DNA of 64,000 nt from Nocardia albiluteola. GTDB taxonomy: Bacteria; Actinomycetota; Actinomycetes; Mycobacteriales; Mycobacteriaceae. The stretch covers positions 372,001 to 436,000 of the forward strand of contig NZ_JAHKNI010000003.1 in the NCBI RefSeq assembly GCF_018860155.1, given 5' to 3'. Position 1 is the first letter of the stretch. Each line of letters opens with the position of its first letter. The notes beneath the pieces are model-generated. The model was given only the letters and a program-made list of their open reading frames with translations, was not told the DNA's origin and searched no databases. The position numbers and the translations under genes were made by a program. This document shows positions 8,800 to 17,837 of this stretch, one piece after another.

Positions 8800-11058
8800 A
8801 TGCGCGATGATGAGAACGTGCGCTGGACTCACGGGAGGACGGGTGCGGCTCGCGGGCGCGACGTCCGTGGGGACGCGCCGATCGGGCGGGCGCAGGCGCG
8901 GGCGCGGCGCTCGCTGGGATTCGCGGTGGGGACCGGGACGGTGCTCTGGGTGCTGGCGCACCTGCCGTTGATCATCGATCAGGATCACGACGTGCAGGCC
9001 TGGTGGACCCCGGTCGTCGTCGCGGGGCTGCTGGTGTGTGGCATCCGCCTCCTGGCCGCATCGGCGAAGGGCAGCGGTAGCGGGGTGGGCGCGGCCGCCG
9101 GGTGGCTGGCCGCGATGCTGCTGGCGGGGCTGGGGACCCTCCCGCTGGCCGGGGACTACAACTGTTTCGGCATCAACGGCACCTGGATTCCTCCGCTGTC
9201 CTCGGCCGCGGCGGTCGCGGGGGTGCTGGTGTGGCGGCGCTGGTGGCCGGTGAATCTGCTGATCTGCGGTGCGCTCGCCGCGGGAGTGGACGCCTACACC
9301 TCCGGCGGCACCGGAATCCATTCCGTCGCCGAGGATCTCGTGCGCACCTGGGTTGTTGCGGGATTCCTGGCCTGGACCTCGTCGCGGCTGCTGCACGCGG
9401 CGATCGAGCTGGACATGATGACCGCCAACGCGGTGCGGCACGCCAGTGTGGCCGCGGGCGCCGAGGCCACCGAGCGTGAACGCACCCGGTTCGCCGGTCT
9501 GATCCACGACAACGTGCTCGCCACGCTGCTCGACGTCGCCCGCGGGGGGACGGGGGAGCCGCTGCGCCGCGCCTCGGCACGAACCCTGCGGCAGCTGGAC
9601 CTCAGCCCGCACGACTACACCGCCGACGACGACGCGCCGACGCCCGAGGCGATCGAGATGTGCCGCACCGAGGCCGCCGAATACGGCGTGCCCTTCGAGG
9701 CGCACGTCGGCGAGCACGCCGTGCCGCGCATACCCCGCGAGGTGATGATCGCGGTGGCGGGCGCGCTGGGTGAGGCGGCGCGAAACAGCCTGCGGCATGC
9801 GGGATCCGGCGGGCGCACGGTGACACGGGCGGTGCGGCTGGCGGTCGACGAGGGCGGCGTGATCGTGCAGATCGTCGACGACGGCGCCGGATTCGATCTC
9901 ACCGCCGTGAGCGTCGAGCGGCTGGGCGTGCGCCAGAGCATCCTGTGGCGGATGCGGTGCACGCGTGGCGGCGATGCGAGCGTGGAGTCCGCGCCCGGGC
10001 GCGGCACGACGGTGACCCTGCGGTGGACCCATGCCGAATCCGGCGGCGCGCCGAGCCAACCGGCGCTGATCGGGGTGCGGGGACTGTCGGGCATCGTGAT
10101 GATGGCGCTGATCGTGCTGTCCGCGGGGATGCTGATGATGGGCTACACCAAGGGCAATGGCAGTCTGCCCGCGGGCATCGCCGCCTTCGGGACGGTGATA
10201 GTCGCCGGTGCCGTGGTGCTGATACCTCGCGACGATCCGCTGCCCATGGCCCGGACGTGGGCGGTGGTGCTGGCGGGGCCGCTGTCCGCGGCGATCATCA
10301 ATCTCGGCCCGCACCGGGCGCACCATGCGGTGTGGGTGGTGGTCGCCTACTCGTATGTGCTTGCGTTGCTGGCCGTTCGGGGCCGGGTCGCGGCCACGCT
10401 GGCCGGCCTCGCGGGTGCCGGGATCACGTTCACCCTCGCCAACGGGTCCCTCGATCCCGCGATCGACGGCACGGTGGTCGCCGCCGCGGCGGCGTTCGGG
10501 GGTATCGCGTTCACCGCGTCCATGCGCCCGCTGCTGCGCTCGTACCACAGCGCCCGGGCCGAGATCGCCCGCCACGCAGGGGTGGAGGCCCGCGCGGCGG
10601 CCCGCAGCCTCGAAAGGCGTAGTCAGCTGGCCTATCTGGACCGCACCGCCCGTCCCGTGCTCGAATTCCTCGCCGCGGGCGGCGCGCCCACGGCCGATCA
10701 GGTGCGCGAATGCCGTTTACTCGAGGCCGAGATACGTGATCGGCTGCGGGCGCCGGGCCTGGCCGTTCCGGCGCTGGTGCGCGCGGCGCGCGAGGCGCGG
10801 GCCCGGGGCGTGGCGCTGACCCTGCTCGACGACGGCGGAATGGGCTCGGTCGCACCGCGAGTGCGCGAGACCATCGTGAAAACCGCCGTGGCCGAACTGG
10901 ATTCGGTCACCGAGGGGCGAGTGACGGTGCGAGTGCTGCCGCCCGGTCGCGGCAGCATCGCCACCATCGTCTCGGTCGAGCCGGATACCTACCGCCGCAT
11001 CGAGATCGATGCCGCGGGTGTGCCCTCGGCGATCTCGGAACCGGCCGCCGCGGGCTGA
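8800..11058 (+). CDS. Two-part histidine-kinase-like membrane protein
   Basis: 752 residues. First half: helices at about 38-200, a dimerisation/phosphoacceptor stretch with LIHDNVL (His236), and an HATPase domain with N-box GEAARNSLRHA (324-334), DDGAGFD (360-366) and a closing GRGTTVTL. Second half: another membrane block (about 405-590), then a coiled region and a divergent C-terminal domain without a recognisable N-box or ATP-lid. So one active kinase-like module appears joined to a degenerate copy. No response regulator is adjacent. The frame stays open to 8683; ATG 8800 is preferred over that and over GTG 8818, all with weak ribosome sites. The signal and partner are unknown. Confidence 0.8.
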   Translation: MRDDENVRWTHGRTGAARGRDVRGDAPIGRAQARARRSLGFAVGTGTVLWVLAHLPLIIDQDHDVQAWWTPVVVAGLLVCGIRLLAASAKGSGSGVGAAAGWLAAMLLAGLGTLPLAGDYNCFGINGTWIPPLSSAAAVAGVLVWRRWWPVNLLICGALAAGVDAYTSGGTGIHSVAEDLVRTWVVAGFLAWTSSRLLHAAIELDMMTANAVRHASVAAGAEATERERTRFAGLIHDNVLATLLDVARGGTGEPLRRASARTLRQLDLSPHDYTADDDAPTPEAIEMCRTEAAEYGVPFEAHVGEHAVPRIPREVMIAVAGALGEAARNSLRHAGSGGRTVTRAVRLAVDEGGVIVQIVDDGAGFDLTAVSVERLGVRQSILWRMRCTRGGDASVESAPGRGTTVTLRWTHAESGGAPSQPALIGVRGLSGIVMMALIVLSAGMLMMGYTKGNGSLPAGIAAFGTVIVAGAVVLIPRDDPLPMARTWAVVLAGPLSAAIINLGPHRAHHAVWVVVAYSYVLALLAVRGRVAATLAGLAGAGITFTLANGSLDPAIDGTVVAAAAAFGGIAFTASMRPLLRSYHSARAEIARHAGVEARAAARSLERRSQLAYLDRTARPVLEFLAAGGAPTADQVRECRLLEAEIRDRLRAPGLAVPALVRAAREARARGVALTLLDDGGMGSVAPRVRETIVKTAVAELDSVTEGRVTVRVLPPGRGSIATIVSVEPDTYRRIEIDAAGVPSAISEPAAAG

Positions 11059-11085
11059 GGCCCGGTCTACTTGTGGGCGTTGCGC

Positions 11086-13194
11086 TTACCACCAGCCCAG
11101 GATCGGCTGCAGGGCGCGGCTCAGCGCGGGTGCCAGCGACCGCGAATAGGCCGCGGTCAGGTGATGCTCGTCGTGATAGATCAGGATGTTGCCCGCCGAT
11201 ACCGGGCAGACGTCGGCCGCGCAGACCGCGTTGGTGAGGTCGATCGGGAATACCGTGGGGAATCGAGCCGCCGGCGCGGCCTCGGGGTTGACCGGGTCCA
11301 GGGCGAAGTCGCGGGGCAGGCCGCAGGACCTGCTGGTGCCGCCGCTCGCGAGGCAGTCGGTCGCGCGGTAGCGCACCCCGTTGTGGCGCAGCCACGGAGT
11401 GTCGCGCATGGCCAGCACATTCAGTCCCCGGCCCGTGAGCTGCGACCACACGTCCAGATAGTCCTGCGGGGTCTCGTCGCCCGCGCCGGCGCGGGGGCGG
11501 GTCCCGGTGGTGAACACCCACTCCGGGCGCTCCCGGCCGAGCCGGTCGATCACCTGCCGGGACCAGTTGCGGCAGTCCGGAATCGCCTCGCCCTTGTAGG
11601 ACACATCGTCCGAGACCGTCAGCGGGCACCCCATCTTCAGCATCACCCGAATCCGGAAACCGTGCTCCCGCGCGAGAATCTGCAGGGCCGGGAGCCAGTG
11701 CTCGGCATGGGAGCTGCCAACCACCGCGATGGTGCGCTTCGCGTCCACGTCGCCGTAGTCGCAGGTGATGAGCGTGGTGGTCGAGAAGTCGGAGATGCAG
11801 CCATCGGCGGTGGATTGGGGTGCGTCCGAGGGCGCCTCGAGAACGGTCGGGCGCATCCGCACATGCGGCACCGTCGCACCCGAGGCCAAAGCCTCCGCAC
11901 CGGGATACAGGTGCGGGTCGAGGGCGGCCGGGGGCCGCGGGGCACTCGCACCCATCGCGACGTGCCAGCTCGTGCTCAGGCCGATCGCGATCGCGCCGAG
12001 GACCGACACGGCCACGCCGATCCGGCGGCGGTAGTGGGCGGGGGTGCGGGTCTGCGCGCCGATCGCGGGATGCGGCGCGGCGGTGCGGCGGCGCAACCGC
12101 AGCGGTTCCTCGACCAGGTGGCGGGTCGCGTAGGCCAGCAGTAGCGAGACCGCGATGACGGTGAGGCCCGCGACCGGTCCGGCGTCCGGCTCGTGCCGCT
12201 CGGCCAGGTAGTAGATCAGGATCGGCCAGTGCCACAGGTACAGCGCGTAGGCCAGCGCGCCCAGCTCGACGACGGGGCGGGTCGCGAGACACCGCAGCAG
12301 CCACGGACGCGCGGACGGCTCGAGGTTGTTGCCCGCCAGGACGAGTGCGGCCGCCGCCCCGACCGGGATGAGCGCGGCGGGTCCGGGAAAGACCGCCGCG
12401 CCGTAGACGAGCTTGCCGCACACCGCGACGATCGCCAGCCCGGCCACGGCCAGCGCGGCCCGCAGCCGGCGCGGCGGGGAGAGCCACGGTGCGGCGAGCG
12501 CCAGCAGCGCTCCGGCGAGCAGCTCCCAGGCCCGCGCGAACGAGTCGTAGTAGTTCCACCCCTGATGCGCTCGGGTCCCGTGCATCGCGTACACGAACGA
12601 CGCCCCGGCGAGCACGCCGAGCAGCACCAGCAGTACCGGGCGCAGCACACCCGGGCGCCCCGCCCTGCGGCAGGCCCACGCGAGGAGAGCCAGCAGCGCG
12701 GTGATCGCCAGATAGAACTGGCCCTGCACCGACATCGACCACAGGTGCTGCAGCGGGCTCACCGACGGATCGGCGGCCAGGTAGTCCGCCGAGGCCAGCG
12801 CCAGATGCCAGTTCTGGTAGTAGAACGCCGAGGCCACGGTCTGGTCGGCGATATCGGACCACTGAGTGATCGGCCGCAACACCACCGCGGCAACGACCAC
12901 GGCCGCGAGCACGACCATGAGCGCGGGCAGCAGCCGCCGCAGCGTGCGGCGCACCGTGTGTGCGACCCGCACCCGGCCACCGGATTCGGCCTGGCGCAAC
13001 AGCAGCCCGGTGAAGAAGAATCCCGACAGCACCAGGAAGACATCCACGCCGCCGGACACGCGCCCGAACCAGACATGGAATGCCACGACCAGCGCGATGG
13101 CAACACCCCGCAAACCGTCCAGATCCAGCCGGTAGGCAGGTGCGGCACTCCCGCCGTCGCGAGCCGCGGCATCCGCCCTACCAGACCCGTTCAT
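11086..13194 (-). CDS. Membrane acyltransferase (OafA/YrhL type) with SGNH domain
   Basis: 702 residues. An acyltransferase-3 domain occupies about 20-400: DLDGLRGVAIALVVAFHVWF, then GGVDVFLVLSGFF, and ten or so helices. An extracytoplasmic SGNH-hydrolase-like domain follows (about 470-700) with VVGSSHAEHW as block I and a late DEHHLT block supplying the Asp/His pair. Proteins of this build O-acetylate cell-wall polysaccharides, glycolipids or peptidoglycan on the outside of the membrane. The start is ATG 13194 with GAGG 4 nt upstream; the open frame reaches 13281 with no better site. It is transcribed towards the kinase-like gene and ends 27 nt from it. Confidence 0.88.
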   Translation of the reverse strand: MNGSGRADAAARDGGSAAPAYRLDLDGLRGVAIALVVAFHVWFGRVSGGVDVFLVLSGFFFTGLLLRQAESGGRVRVAHTVRRTLRRLLPALMVVLAAVVVAAVVLRPITQWSDIADQTVASAFYYQNWHLALASADYLAADPSVSPLQHLWSMSVQGQFYLAITALLALLAWACRRAGRPGVLRPVLLVLLGVLAGASFVYAMHGTRAHQGWNYYDSFARAWELLAGALLALAAPWLSPPRRLRAALAVAGLAIVAVCGKLVYGAAVFPGPAALIPVGAAAALVLAGNNLEPSARPWLLRCLATRPVVELGALAYALYLWHWPILIYYLAERHEPDAGPVAGLTVIAVSLLLAYATRHLVEEPLRLRRRTAAPHPAIGAQTRTPAHYRRRIGVAVSVLGAIAIGLSTSWHVAMGASAPRPPAALDPHLYPGAEALASGATVPHVRMRPTVLEAPSDAPQSTADGCISDFSTTTLITCDYGDVDAKRTIAVVGSSHAEHWLPALQILAREHGFRIRVMLKMGCPLTVSDDVSYKGEAIPDCRNWSRQVIDRLGRERPEWVFTTGTRPRAGAGDETPQDYLDVWSQLTGRGLNVLAMRDTPWLRHNGVRYRATDCLASGGTSRSCGLPRDFALDPVNPEAAPAARFPTVFPIDLTNAVCAADVCPVSAGNILIYHDEHHLTAAYSRSLAPALSRALQPILGWW

Positions 13195-13528
13195 CGACCT
13201 CGAACGCCTGATCGCCGCTGGCAGAGCGGGTGTGACGGTACCGCCGCCAGGGCGGACGGTCGGCGGAGCAGGACGGCGCACATCATTGGGGGAACCGGCA
13301 CGGCAATTCTCTTATCACGCAAATGGCCGCTGATCCAAAGCGCCACACGCGGCGCTGAGACACGCCGCACATTCCCAGCTACCAGAGCATGCCCGGTCGA
13401 TTACTTCGAATGATCCGGCGGCAGTGCGGTATCGGCGCAGGACCCACCGCCATGGCCGATCGTCTGGGTTCGTCGTGCGGGTGCGCGGCGGGGCAGGTCC
13501 ACAGACCCGCCCCGCCGCGCACAGCGCG
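13195..13528. other. Intergenic region upstream of the acyltransferase
   Basis: 334 nt between the acyltransferase start and the L,D-transpeptidase stop. The right end is taken up by the strong hairpin at 13481-13522. The rest should hold the acyltransferase promoter. I see no gene. Confidence 0.6.
13481..13522 (-). terminator. Long perfect hairpin terminator after the L,D-transpeptidase gene
   Basis: GTGCGCGGCGGGGC (13481-13494) pairs without mismatch with GCCCCGCCGCGCAC (13509-13522) across a 14-nt loop, 6 nt past the stop codon. There is no U-tract, which is common for actinobacterial terminators. Confidence 0.8.
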
Positions 13529-15856
13529 TCAGCTGTTGGCGTTGCCCGCCTGCCATGTGGACCACGGGACTTCCCAGTCGCCGTAGGTGTCCCAGACCGG
13601 CAGCGCCGGGCCGCCGGAGTTGGTGATCTCGACGACGTCGCCGATGCCGAAGTGGTCGAAGAACCACTGGGCGTTGGCGGGGGAGAGGTTCACGCAGCCG
13701 TGCGAGACGTTGCTGCTGCCCTGCTGGCCGACCGACCAGGGCGCCGAATGGACGAATTCACCGTCGTTGGAGATGCGTTCGTCCAGCGCCACGGTTTCCT
13801 TGTAGTACCCGGGCTGGCCCTGGCAGGTGCCGTAGGTGCAGGAGTCCATCACGATCGAGGGCTGCTTGTCGGAGATGACGTGCGGTCCCTCGTGCGAGGG
13901 GAATCCGGGTGAGCCCAGGCTCATCGGCAGCTGGTTGATCTGCTTGCCGTTCTGGAAGATGGTGAGCTGATCGGTGCTGCCGTCGGCCTTGGCGACCATG
14001 GAGTCGTGCACGGTGTAGTCGGCGCTGTTGTTCTCCGCGCCCAGCACCCCGTTGCCCAGGTCGACGCCGACGACGTCGGCCTCGATGTGGATCTTGGTGC
14101 CCGGCTGCCAGTAGCTCGGGCCGCGATAGTGCACGTCCTTGTCGTCGACCCAGTACCAGGCGCCGGGCTGCGCCGGGGTGACCGTGACGTGCAGATGCTT
14201 CTGCACCTCGGCCTTGTTGGAGACCGGCTTGGTGAACTGGAACACCATCGGCTGGCCGACACCGATTCCGGTGTTGGCGACCACATCCGGCGCGGGCACG
14301 ACGTTGGCGTAGGCGGTGCGCCCGGCGGCCATGGTGTGCACCGTGAAGGTCTTCTGGTTGTGCGTGCCCTCCTTGTTCACCGCGTCGACGACGACGGTGT
14401 ACGCGGTGCCGAAGGCCAGCGAGTCGGTATTGGCCCAGCTGAGCTGATCGGGTGCAATCGTGCCCGCGACCGGCTTGGTGCTGCCGTCCGAGGCGGTGAA
14501 CGTGGCGTTGACCGAGGCCAGGTGACCACCGGTGACCGACACCGCGATCGGGGCGCTCGGGTTGATCGGAGCGCCTGCGGAGGCCGGCACGCTGATCATC
14601 GCCGGGGGCGGCGCGGGCGAGGTGGTCGGGCCCGCGACCAGGCTGCCGGGGCCGTGGCCGGAGGTACCGAGCACGACCGCGGCGACGGCGATGATCACGA
14701 CCACCGCGGCGGCCAGGGCGATCCACAGCCCGCGGCGGCTGCGGCGGGGCTCGGATCCGCCGGGGCCGCCGGTCTCGGGGGTGGCCGGCGGGATGCGCGT
14801 CGGCGGCGGGACCGCGGCGGCGGGAGCAGGGGCAGGGATGACCTTGGTGGTCTGGTCGGGGGAACCGGACTCGGGCGCCGCGGAACCCGGGGGAGTGCCC
14901 TGCGGGCCGGGTCGGGACTCGATGCCGGCGGCCATGCCCGCGGCCGCCTTGTCGATCACGACGGTCTTGTCCGACGGCGGCTGCGCCCGCGACTCCTCGC
15001 CCGGGCGACCGGACGCCGCGCGCTGCTCGATGAAGACCGTCTTGTCGGCCGTATTCGACTGTGCGGAAAACGGTTTCGTGGCGTCCTCGGTGACGGCCGG
15101 AGGCTGGGGCGCACCGGACGGCGCCACGGTCCGCGGGGCGGGCGGCTTGCCGCCACCCGGAGCGACGGGAGCGCCCGGATTGGCCGCCTTACCGGTATTC
15201 GACTGCGGCCCAACGGGAATGGCTTGCGTGGCAGCGGCGGAAGGATCTGGCCGGCCCGTGGGGTTGCCGGGGCGCGGTCCGACATTGCCGGGCGCGGGCG
15301 ACGAATTGCCCGGTCGCGGCGGCATATTGCCGACGCCGGGGGCTGGGGTGCTGATCTGAGGTGGCACGTTGCCCTGCGGTACCGCGTTGCCGGGGCGCGG
15401 GGGAACGCCGCCCGGTCGCGGGGGCGTGCTGCCGGGCTGCGGGGAGGCATTGGCGGGTCGCGGAGCGCCACTACCGGACTGTGGAGGCGTGTTGCCGGGG
15501 CGAGGGACGTTGCCGCCAGGCTGCGGAGGAACGTTGCCGCCAGGCTGCGGAGGAATGTTGCCGCCAGGCTGCGGAGGAATGTTGCCGCGGGGCTGCGGAG
15601 GAATGTTGCCGCGGGGCTGCGGAGGAACGTTGCCGCGGGGCTGCGGCGGGGTGTTGCCGGACTGCGGGGCGGGGCTGCCGGACGGCGGGGCGGAGTTGCC
15701 GGTGTCGCGGGGGTCGCCGGAGGTCGGTGCGGTCACGGTGTTCTGTTCGTCCTTACCGGTCGGGGCGTTAGCGCCGACCGATATATCGATGCTCGCCTGG
15801 TTCTTCCCGGCGCGCGCGGCACCGAGATCATCGGGTTCATTCGTCTGGCTCATCAT
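13529..15856 (-). CDS. L,D-transpeptidase with long proline-rich cytosolic tail
   Basis: 775 residues. Residues 1-~410 are low-complexity, rich in Pro, Gly, Asn and Gln, with an 8-residue repeat (PPQPGGNV/PPQPRGNI). One membrane helix follows (GLWIALAAAVVVIIAVAAVVL, from about residue 425), then two Ig-like domains and a YkuD catalytic domain with HSAPWSVGQQG and SHGCVNLS (Cys at about 721). The C-terminal part matches LdtMt2-type enzymes, which make 3-3 peptidoglycan cross-links outside the membrane. The type II orientation puts the long tail in the cytosol, which is unusual. Several short Thr-hydrophobic motifs in the tail (KTVFI, KTVVI, TKVIP, TQAIP) look like Ser/Thr-kinase/FHA sites. Start: ATG 15856 or the adjacent ATG 15853. 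Confidence 0.9.
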   Translation of the reverse strand: MMSQTNEPDDLGAARAGKNQASIDISVGANAPTGKDEQNTVTAPTSGDPRDTGNSAPPSGSPAPQSGNTPPQPRGNVPPQPRGNIPPQPRGNIPPQPGGNIPPQPGGNVPPQPGGNVPRPGNTPPQSGSGAPRPANASPQPGSTPPRPGGVPPRPGNAVPQGNVPPQISTPAPGVGNMPPRPGNSSPAPGNVGPRPGNPTGRPDPSAAATQAIPVGPQSNTGKAANPGAPVAPGGGKPPAPRTVAPSGAPQPPAVTEDATKPFSAQSNTADKTVFIEQRAASGRPGEESRAQPPSDKTVVIDKAAAGMAAGIESRPGPQGTPPGSAAPESGSPDQTTKVIPAPAPAAAVPPPTRIPPATPETGGPGGSEPRRSRRGLWIALAAAVVVIIAVAAVVLGTSGHGPGSLVAGPTTSPAPPPAMISVPASAGAPINPSAPIAVSVTGGHLASVNATFTASDGSTKPVAGTIAPDQLSWANTDSLAFGTAYTVVVDAVNKEGTHNQKTFTVHTMAAGRTAYANVVPAPDVVANTGIGVGQPMVFQFTKPVSNKAEVQKHLHVTVTPAQPGAWYWVDDKDVHYRGPSYWQPGTKIHIEADVVGVDLGNGVLGAENNSADYTVHDSMVAKADGSTDQLTIFQNGKQINQLPMSLGSPGFPSHEGPHVISDKQPSIVMDSCTYGTCQGQPGYYKETVALDERISNDGEFVHSAPWSVGQQGSSNVSHGCVNLSPANAQWFFDHFGIGDVVEITNSGGPALPVWDTYGDWEVPWSTWQAGNANS
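15507..15650 (-). repeat. Six 24-nt in-frame tandem repeats in the L,D-transpeptidase gene
   Basis: Six consecutive units beginning ACGTTGCC or ATGTTGCC on the plus strand, ending GCGGAGGA or GCGGCGGG, encode the octapeptide PPQP(G/R)GN(V/I). The near-identity of units argues for recent slippage, so copy number should vary between strains. Confidence 0.9.
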
Positions 15857-16228
15857 TCCCCCACACCGGTCAGTATTCCATGTCCGGCGGTGGGCCCCTG
15901 CGTCCACGCGCCCCGGCCCTCCGGGCGGCGGCCAGGTCGCTACCGCATTCCTGTATACACCGATGCCGCCGGGGATCGCCGAAACGGTCGGCGGGCGCGA
16001 TCTTCGCAATCGGAAAGAAATCCCTCGCGAAAAGCCCCGGACGGACCCGGCCGCATCGCCCGGGTCGACCAGGTTCCGTTCAGGTGGAGCGGTGCGAGGC
16101 CAGCAGCGGGCAGCTCGGCTCGGGGCGTTCCTGGTGTCGCGCTGACGACTGGGACATGACGAATTTCACGTTCCCCCTAGCGGTTACCGGCCACAGCCGT
16201 CCGCGCACAGACCCGCTTCGGGTGAGTC
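15857..16228. other. Intergenic region upstream of the L,D-transpeptidase gene
   Basis: 372 nt from the transpeptidase start to the ferredoxin stop. It should contain the transpeptidase promoter and the end of the P450-ferredoxin transcript. The open frames here lack ribosome sites and resemblance to known proteins. I see nothing else. Confidence 0.5.
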
Positions 16229-16459
16229 TTACGGCTCCGGGGCCAGCACTTCACCGGTCTCGGCCGCCCGGACGAGGATCGCCTCGACCGGGCAGGACTC
16301 GGCGGCGTCCAGCACCGCCTCGTCCGGATCGATGAGTTCGGCGGCCGGCTGCGACCGTTCGCCGACGAGCGAGAAGCGCCCCGCGGCGGTCCCGGTGCAG
16401 ACTCCCGAGCCGATGCAGGTGCCCTTGTCGACGGTGACGCGCCATTGCTGTTCGGTCAT
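16229..16459 (-). CDS. [3Fe-4S] ferredoxin, P450 partner
   Basis: 76 residues. Cys15 and Cys21 in CIGSGVC and Cys56 in ESCPVEA give the three-cysteine pattern of P450-linked [3Fe-4S] ferredoxins; the fourth cysteine of a [4Fe-4S] cluster is replaced by Gly18/Ser17 positions. It should pass electrons from a ferredoxin reductase, which is not in this window, to the P450. It begins 3 nt after the P450 stop, so the two are cotranscribed and translationally coupled. Confidence 0.93.
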   Translation of the reverse strand: MTEQQWRVTVDKGTCIGSGVCTGTAAGRFSLVGERSQPAAELIDPDEAVLDAAESCPVEAILVRAAETGEVLAPEP

Positions 16460-16462
16460 GGC

Positions 16463-17677
16463 CTACCAGCTCACCGGCAGTGCCTTGGGGCCCCGCACCA
16501 GCAGGCCCGTCTTGAACGGCACCTCCTCCGGGGCCACCGCGAGGGTGAGGCCCGGGAAACGGCGTAGCAATGATTCGAAGGTGACCTGCAGCTCGACGCG
16601 CGCGAGCTGGGCGCCGAGGCAGTGGTGCACGCCGTGCCCGAAGGCGATGTGGGGATTGTGGCTGCGGGCGAGGTCGAGCTCGGCGGCCGCGTCGAAGACG
16701 GATTCGTCGCGGTTGGCGGACTGGGTGTTCACGAACACCGTCTCACCGGCCCGCACGGTGACACCGCGCAGCTCGAGATCCTCGGTGGCCACCCGGCCGA
16801 AGGCGGCGCCGCCCGACCCCAGCTGCACATAGCGCAGCAGTTCCTCGATCGCGCCGGGCATCAGTTCGGGTTCCCGGCGCAGCCGCTCCCACTGTCCGGG
16901 CATGGTGAGCAGGGTGTAGGCGAAGTTGGCGATCTGGCTGGCGGTGGTCTCGTGCCCGGCGATGAGCAGGGTGATGCCGAGCTGGACCAGCTCGGCCTCG
17001 GTGAGGCGGTCGTCCTCGTCGCGGGCGGTGACCAGCGCACCCAGCAGATCGTCGCCGCCGCCGGTGGGATCGGCGCGGCGCGCGGCGACCACCTCGGCCA
17101 GATACGCCTCCAATCCGGCTCGGGCGGCGGCGATCTCGTCGGCGGTGTAGGCGGTGGTGGACAGTGCGGCGTCGGAGAAGTCCCGGAACCGGTGCTGATC
17201 GCTCGGGGGCACGCCGAGCATCTCGCAGATGATGGTGACCGGCAGTGGAAGTGCCAGCTCGGCCACGAGATCCGCGGGAGCGCCGTGCTTTTCGAGCGCG
17301 TCCAGGCGCTCGTCGACGATCTGCTGGGCGCGCGGGCGCAGCTGCTCGACGCGACGCCCGGTGAACGCCTTGGCGACGAGCCGGCGCAGCCGGGTGTGAT
17401 CCGGCGGGTCCATGCTCAGGAGCGTGTTGGGGCGGCTCGGCTGGGCCAGCACCCGGGGGATGTCCTCGCGGTCGACGGTGGCCGCGCGGCTGAAGCGCGG
17501 ATCGGCCAGCACGAATTTGACATCCTCGTACCGGGTTACGAGCCACCCGTCGCCGCCGTAGGGCATCCGGACGCGGACGATGGGTTCCTCGCGGCGCAGT
17601 GCCACGAGTGCCGGATCGATATCGAGCCGGAACGGCGGATTGAAGGGGTAGCGGCGCACCTCGGAGTCGATCGTCAT
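16463..17677 (-). CDS. Cytochrome P450 monooxygenase
   Basis: 404 residues, the usual size of a soluble bacterial P450. The I-helix oxygen-activation motif is AGHETTA (240-246), the K-helix ExxR pair is Glu279/Arg282, and the haem loop FGHGVHHC places the thiolate ligand at Cys353. MDPPDHTRLRR near 89 is typical of CYP105/107-like actinobacterial enzymes, which hydroxylate secondary metabolites or xenobiotics. The ATG start is followed directly by the conserved YPFNPP segment. It is cotranscribed with its ferredoxin. No biosynthetic cluster surrounds it, so the substrate is unknown. Confidence 0.94.
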   Translation of the reverse strand: MTIDSEVRRYPFNPPFRLDIDPALVALRREEPIVRVRMPYGGDGWLVTRYEDVKFVLADPRFSRAATVDREDIPRVLAQPSRPNTLLSMDPPDHTRLRRLVAKAFTGRRVEQLRPRAQQIVDERLDALEKHGAPADLVAELALPLPVTIICEMLGVPPSDQHRFRDFSDAALSTTAYTADEIAAARAGLEAYLAEVVAARRADPTGGGDDLLGALVTARDEDDRLTEAELVQLGITLLIAGHETTASQIANFAYTLLTMPGQWERLRREPELMPGAIEELLRYVQLGSGGAAFGRVATEDLELRGVTVRAGETVFVNTQSANRDESVFDAAAELDLARSHNPHIAFGHGVHHCLGAQLARVELQVTFESLLRRFPGLTLAVAPEEVPFKTGLLVRGPKALPVSW

Positions 17678-17837
17678 GACATCTCCCTATTCCCCCTCCC
17701 CGCTCGTGACGGGGTGTCAGCGATGTTATCGATTGCTTACAAAGCCCCATCGTAGGGACGCTGCTATACGCCGTCAATGGACGAATCCCATTACGCGGGT
17801 GCGGGATTCACATCCATGAATTGCGGCGTCGGCCGCC

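Noticed and set aside
15507..15650. Six 24-nt repeats looking like a CRISPR or VNTR array
   Set aside because: The units are contiguous without spacers, in frame and encode PPQP(G/R)GN; they are coding repeats.
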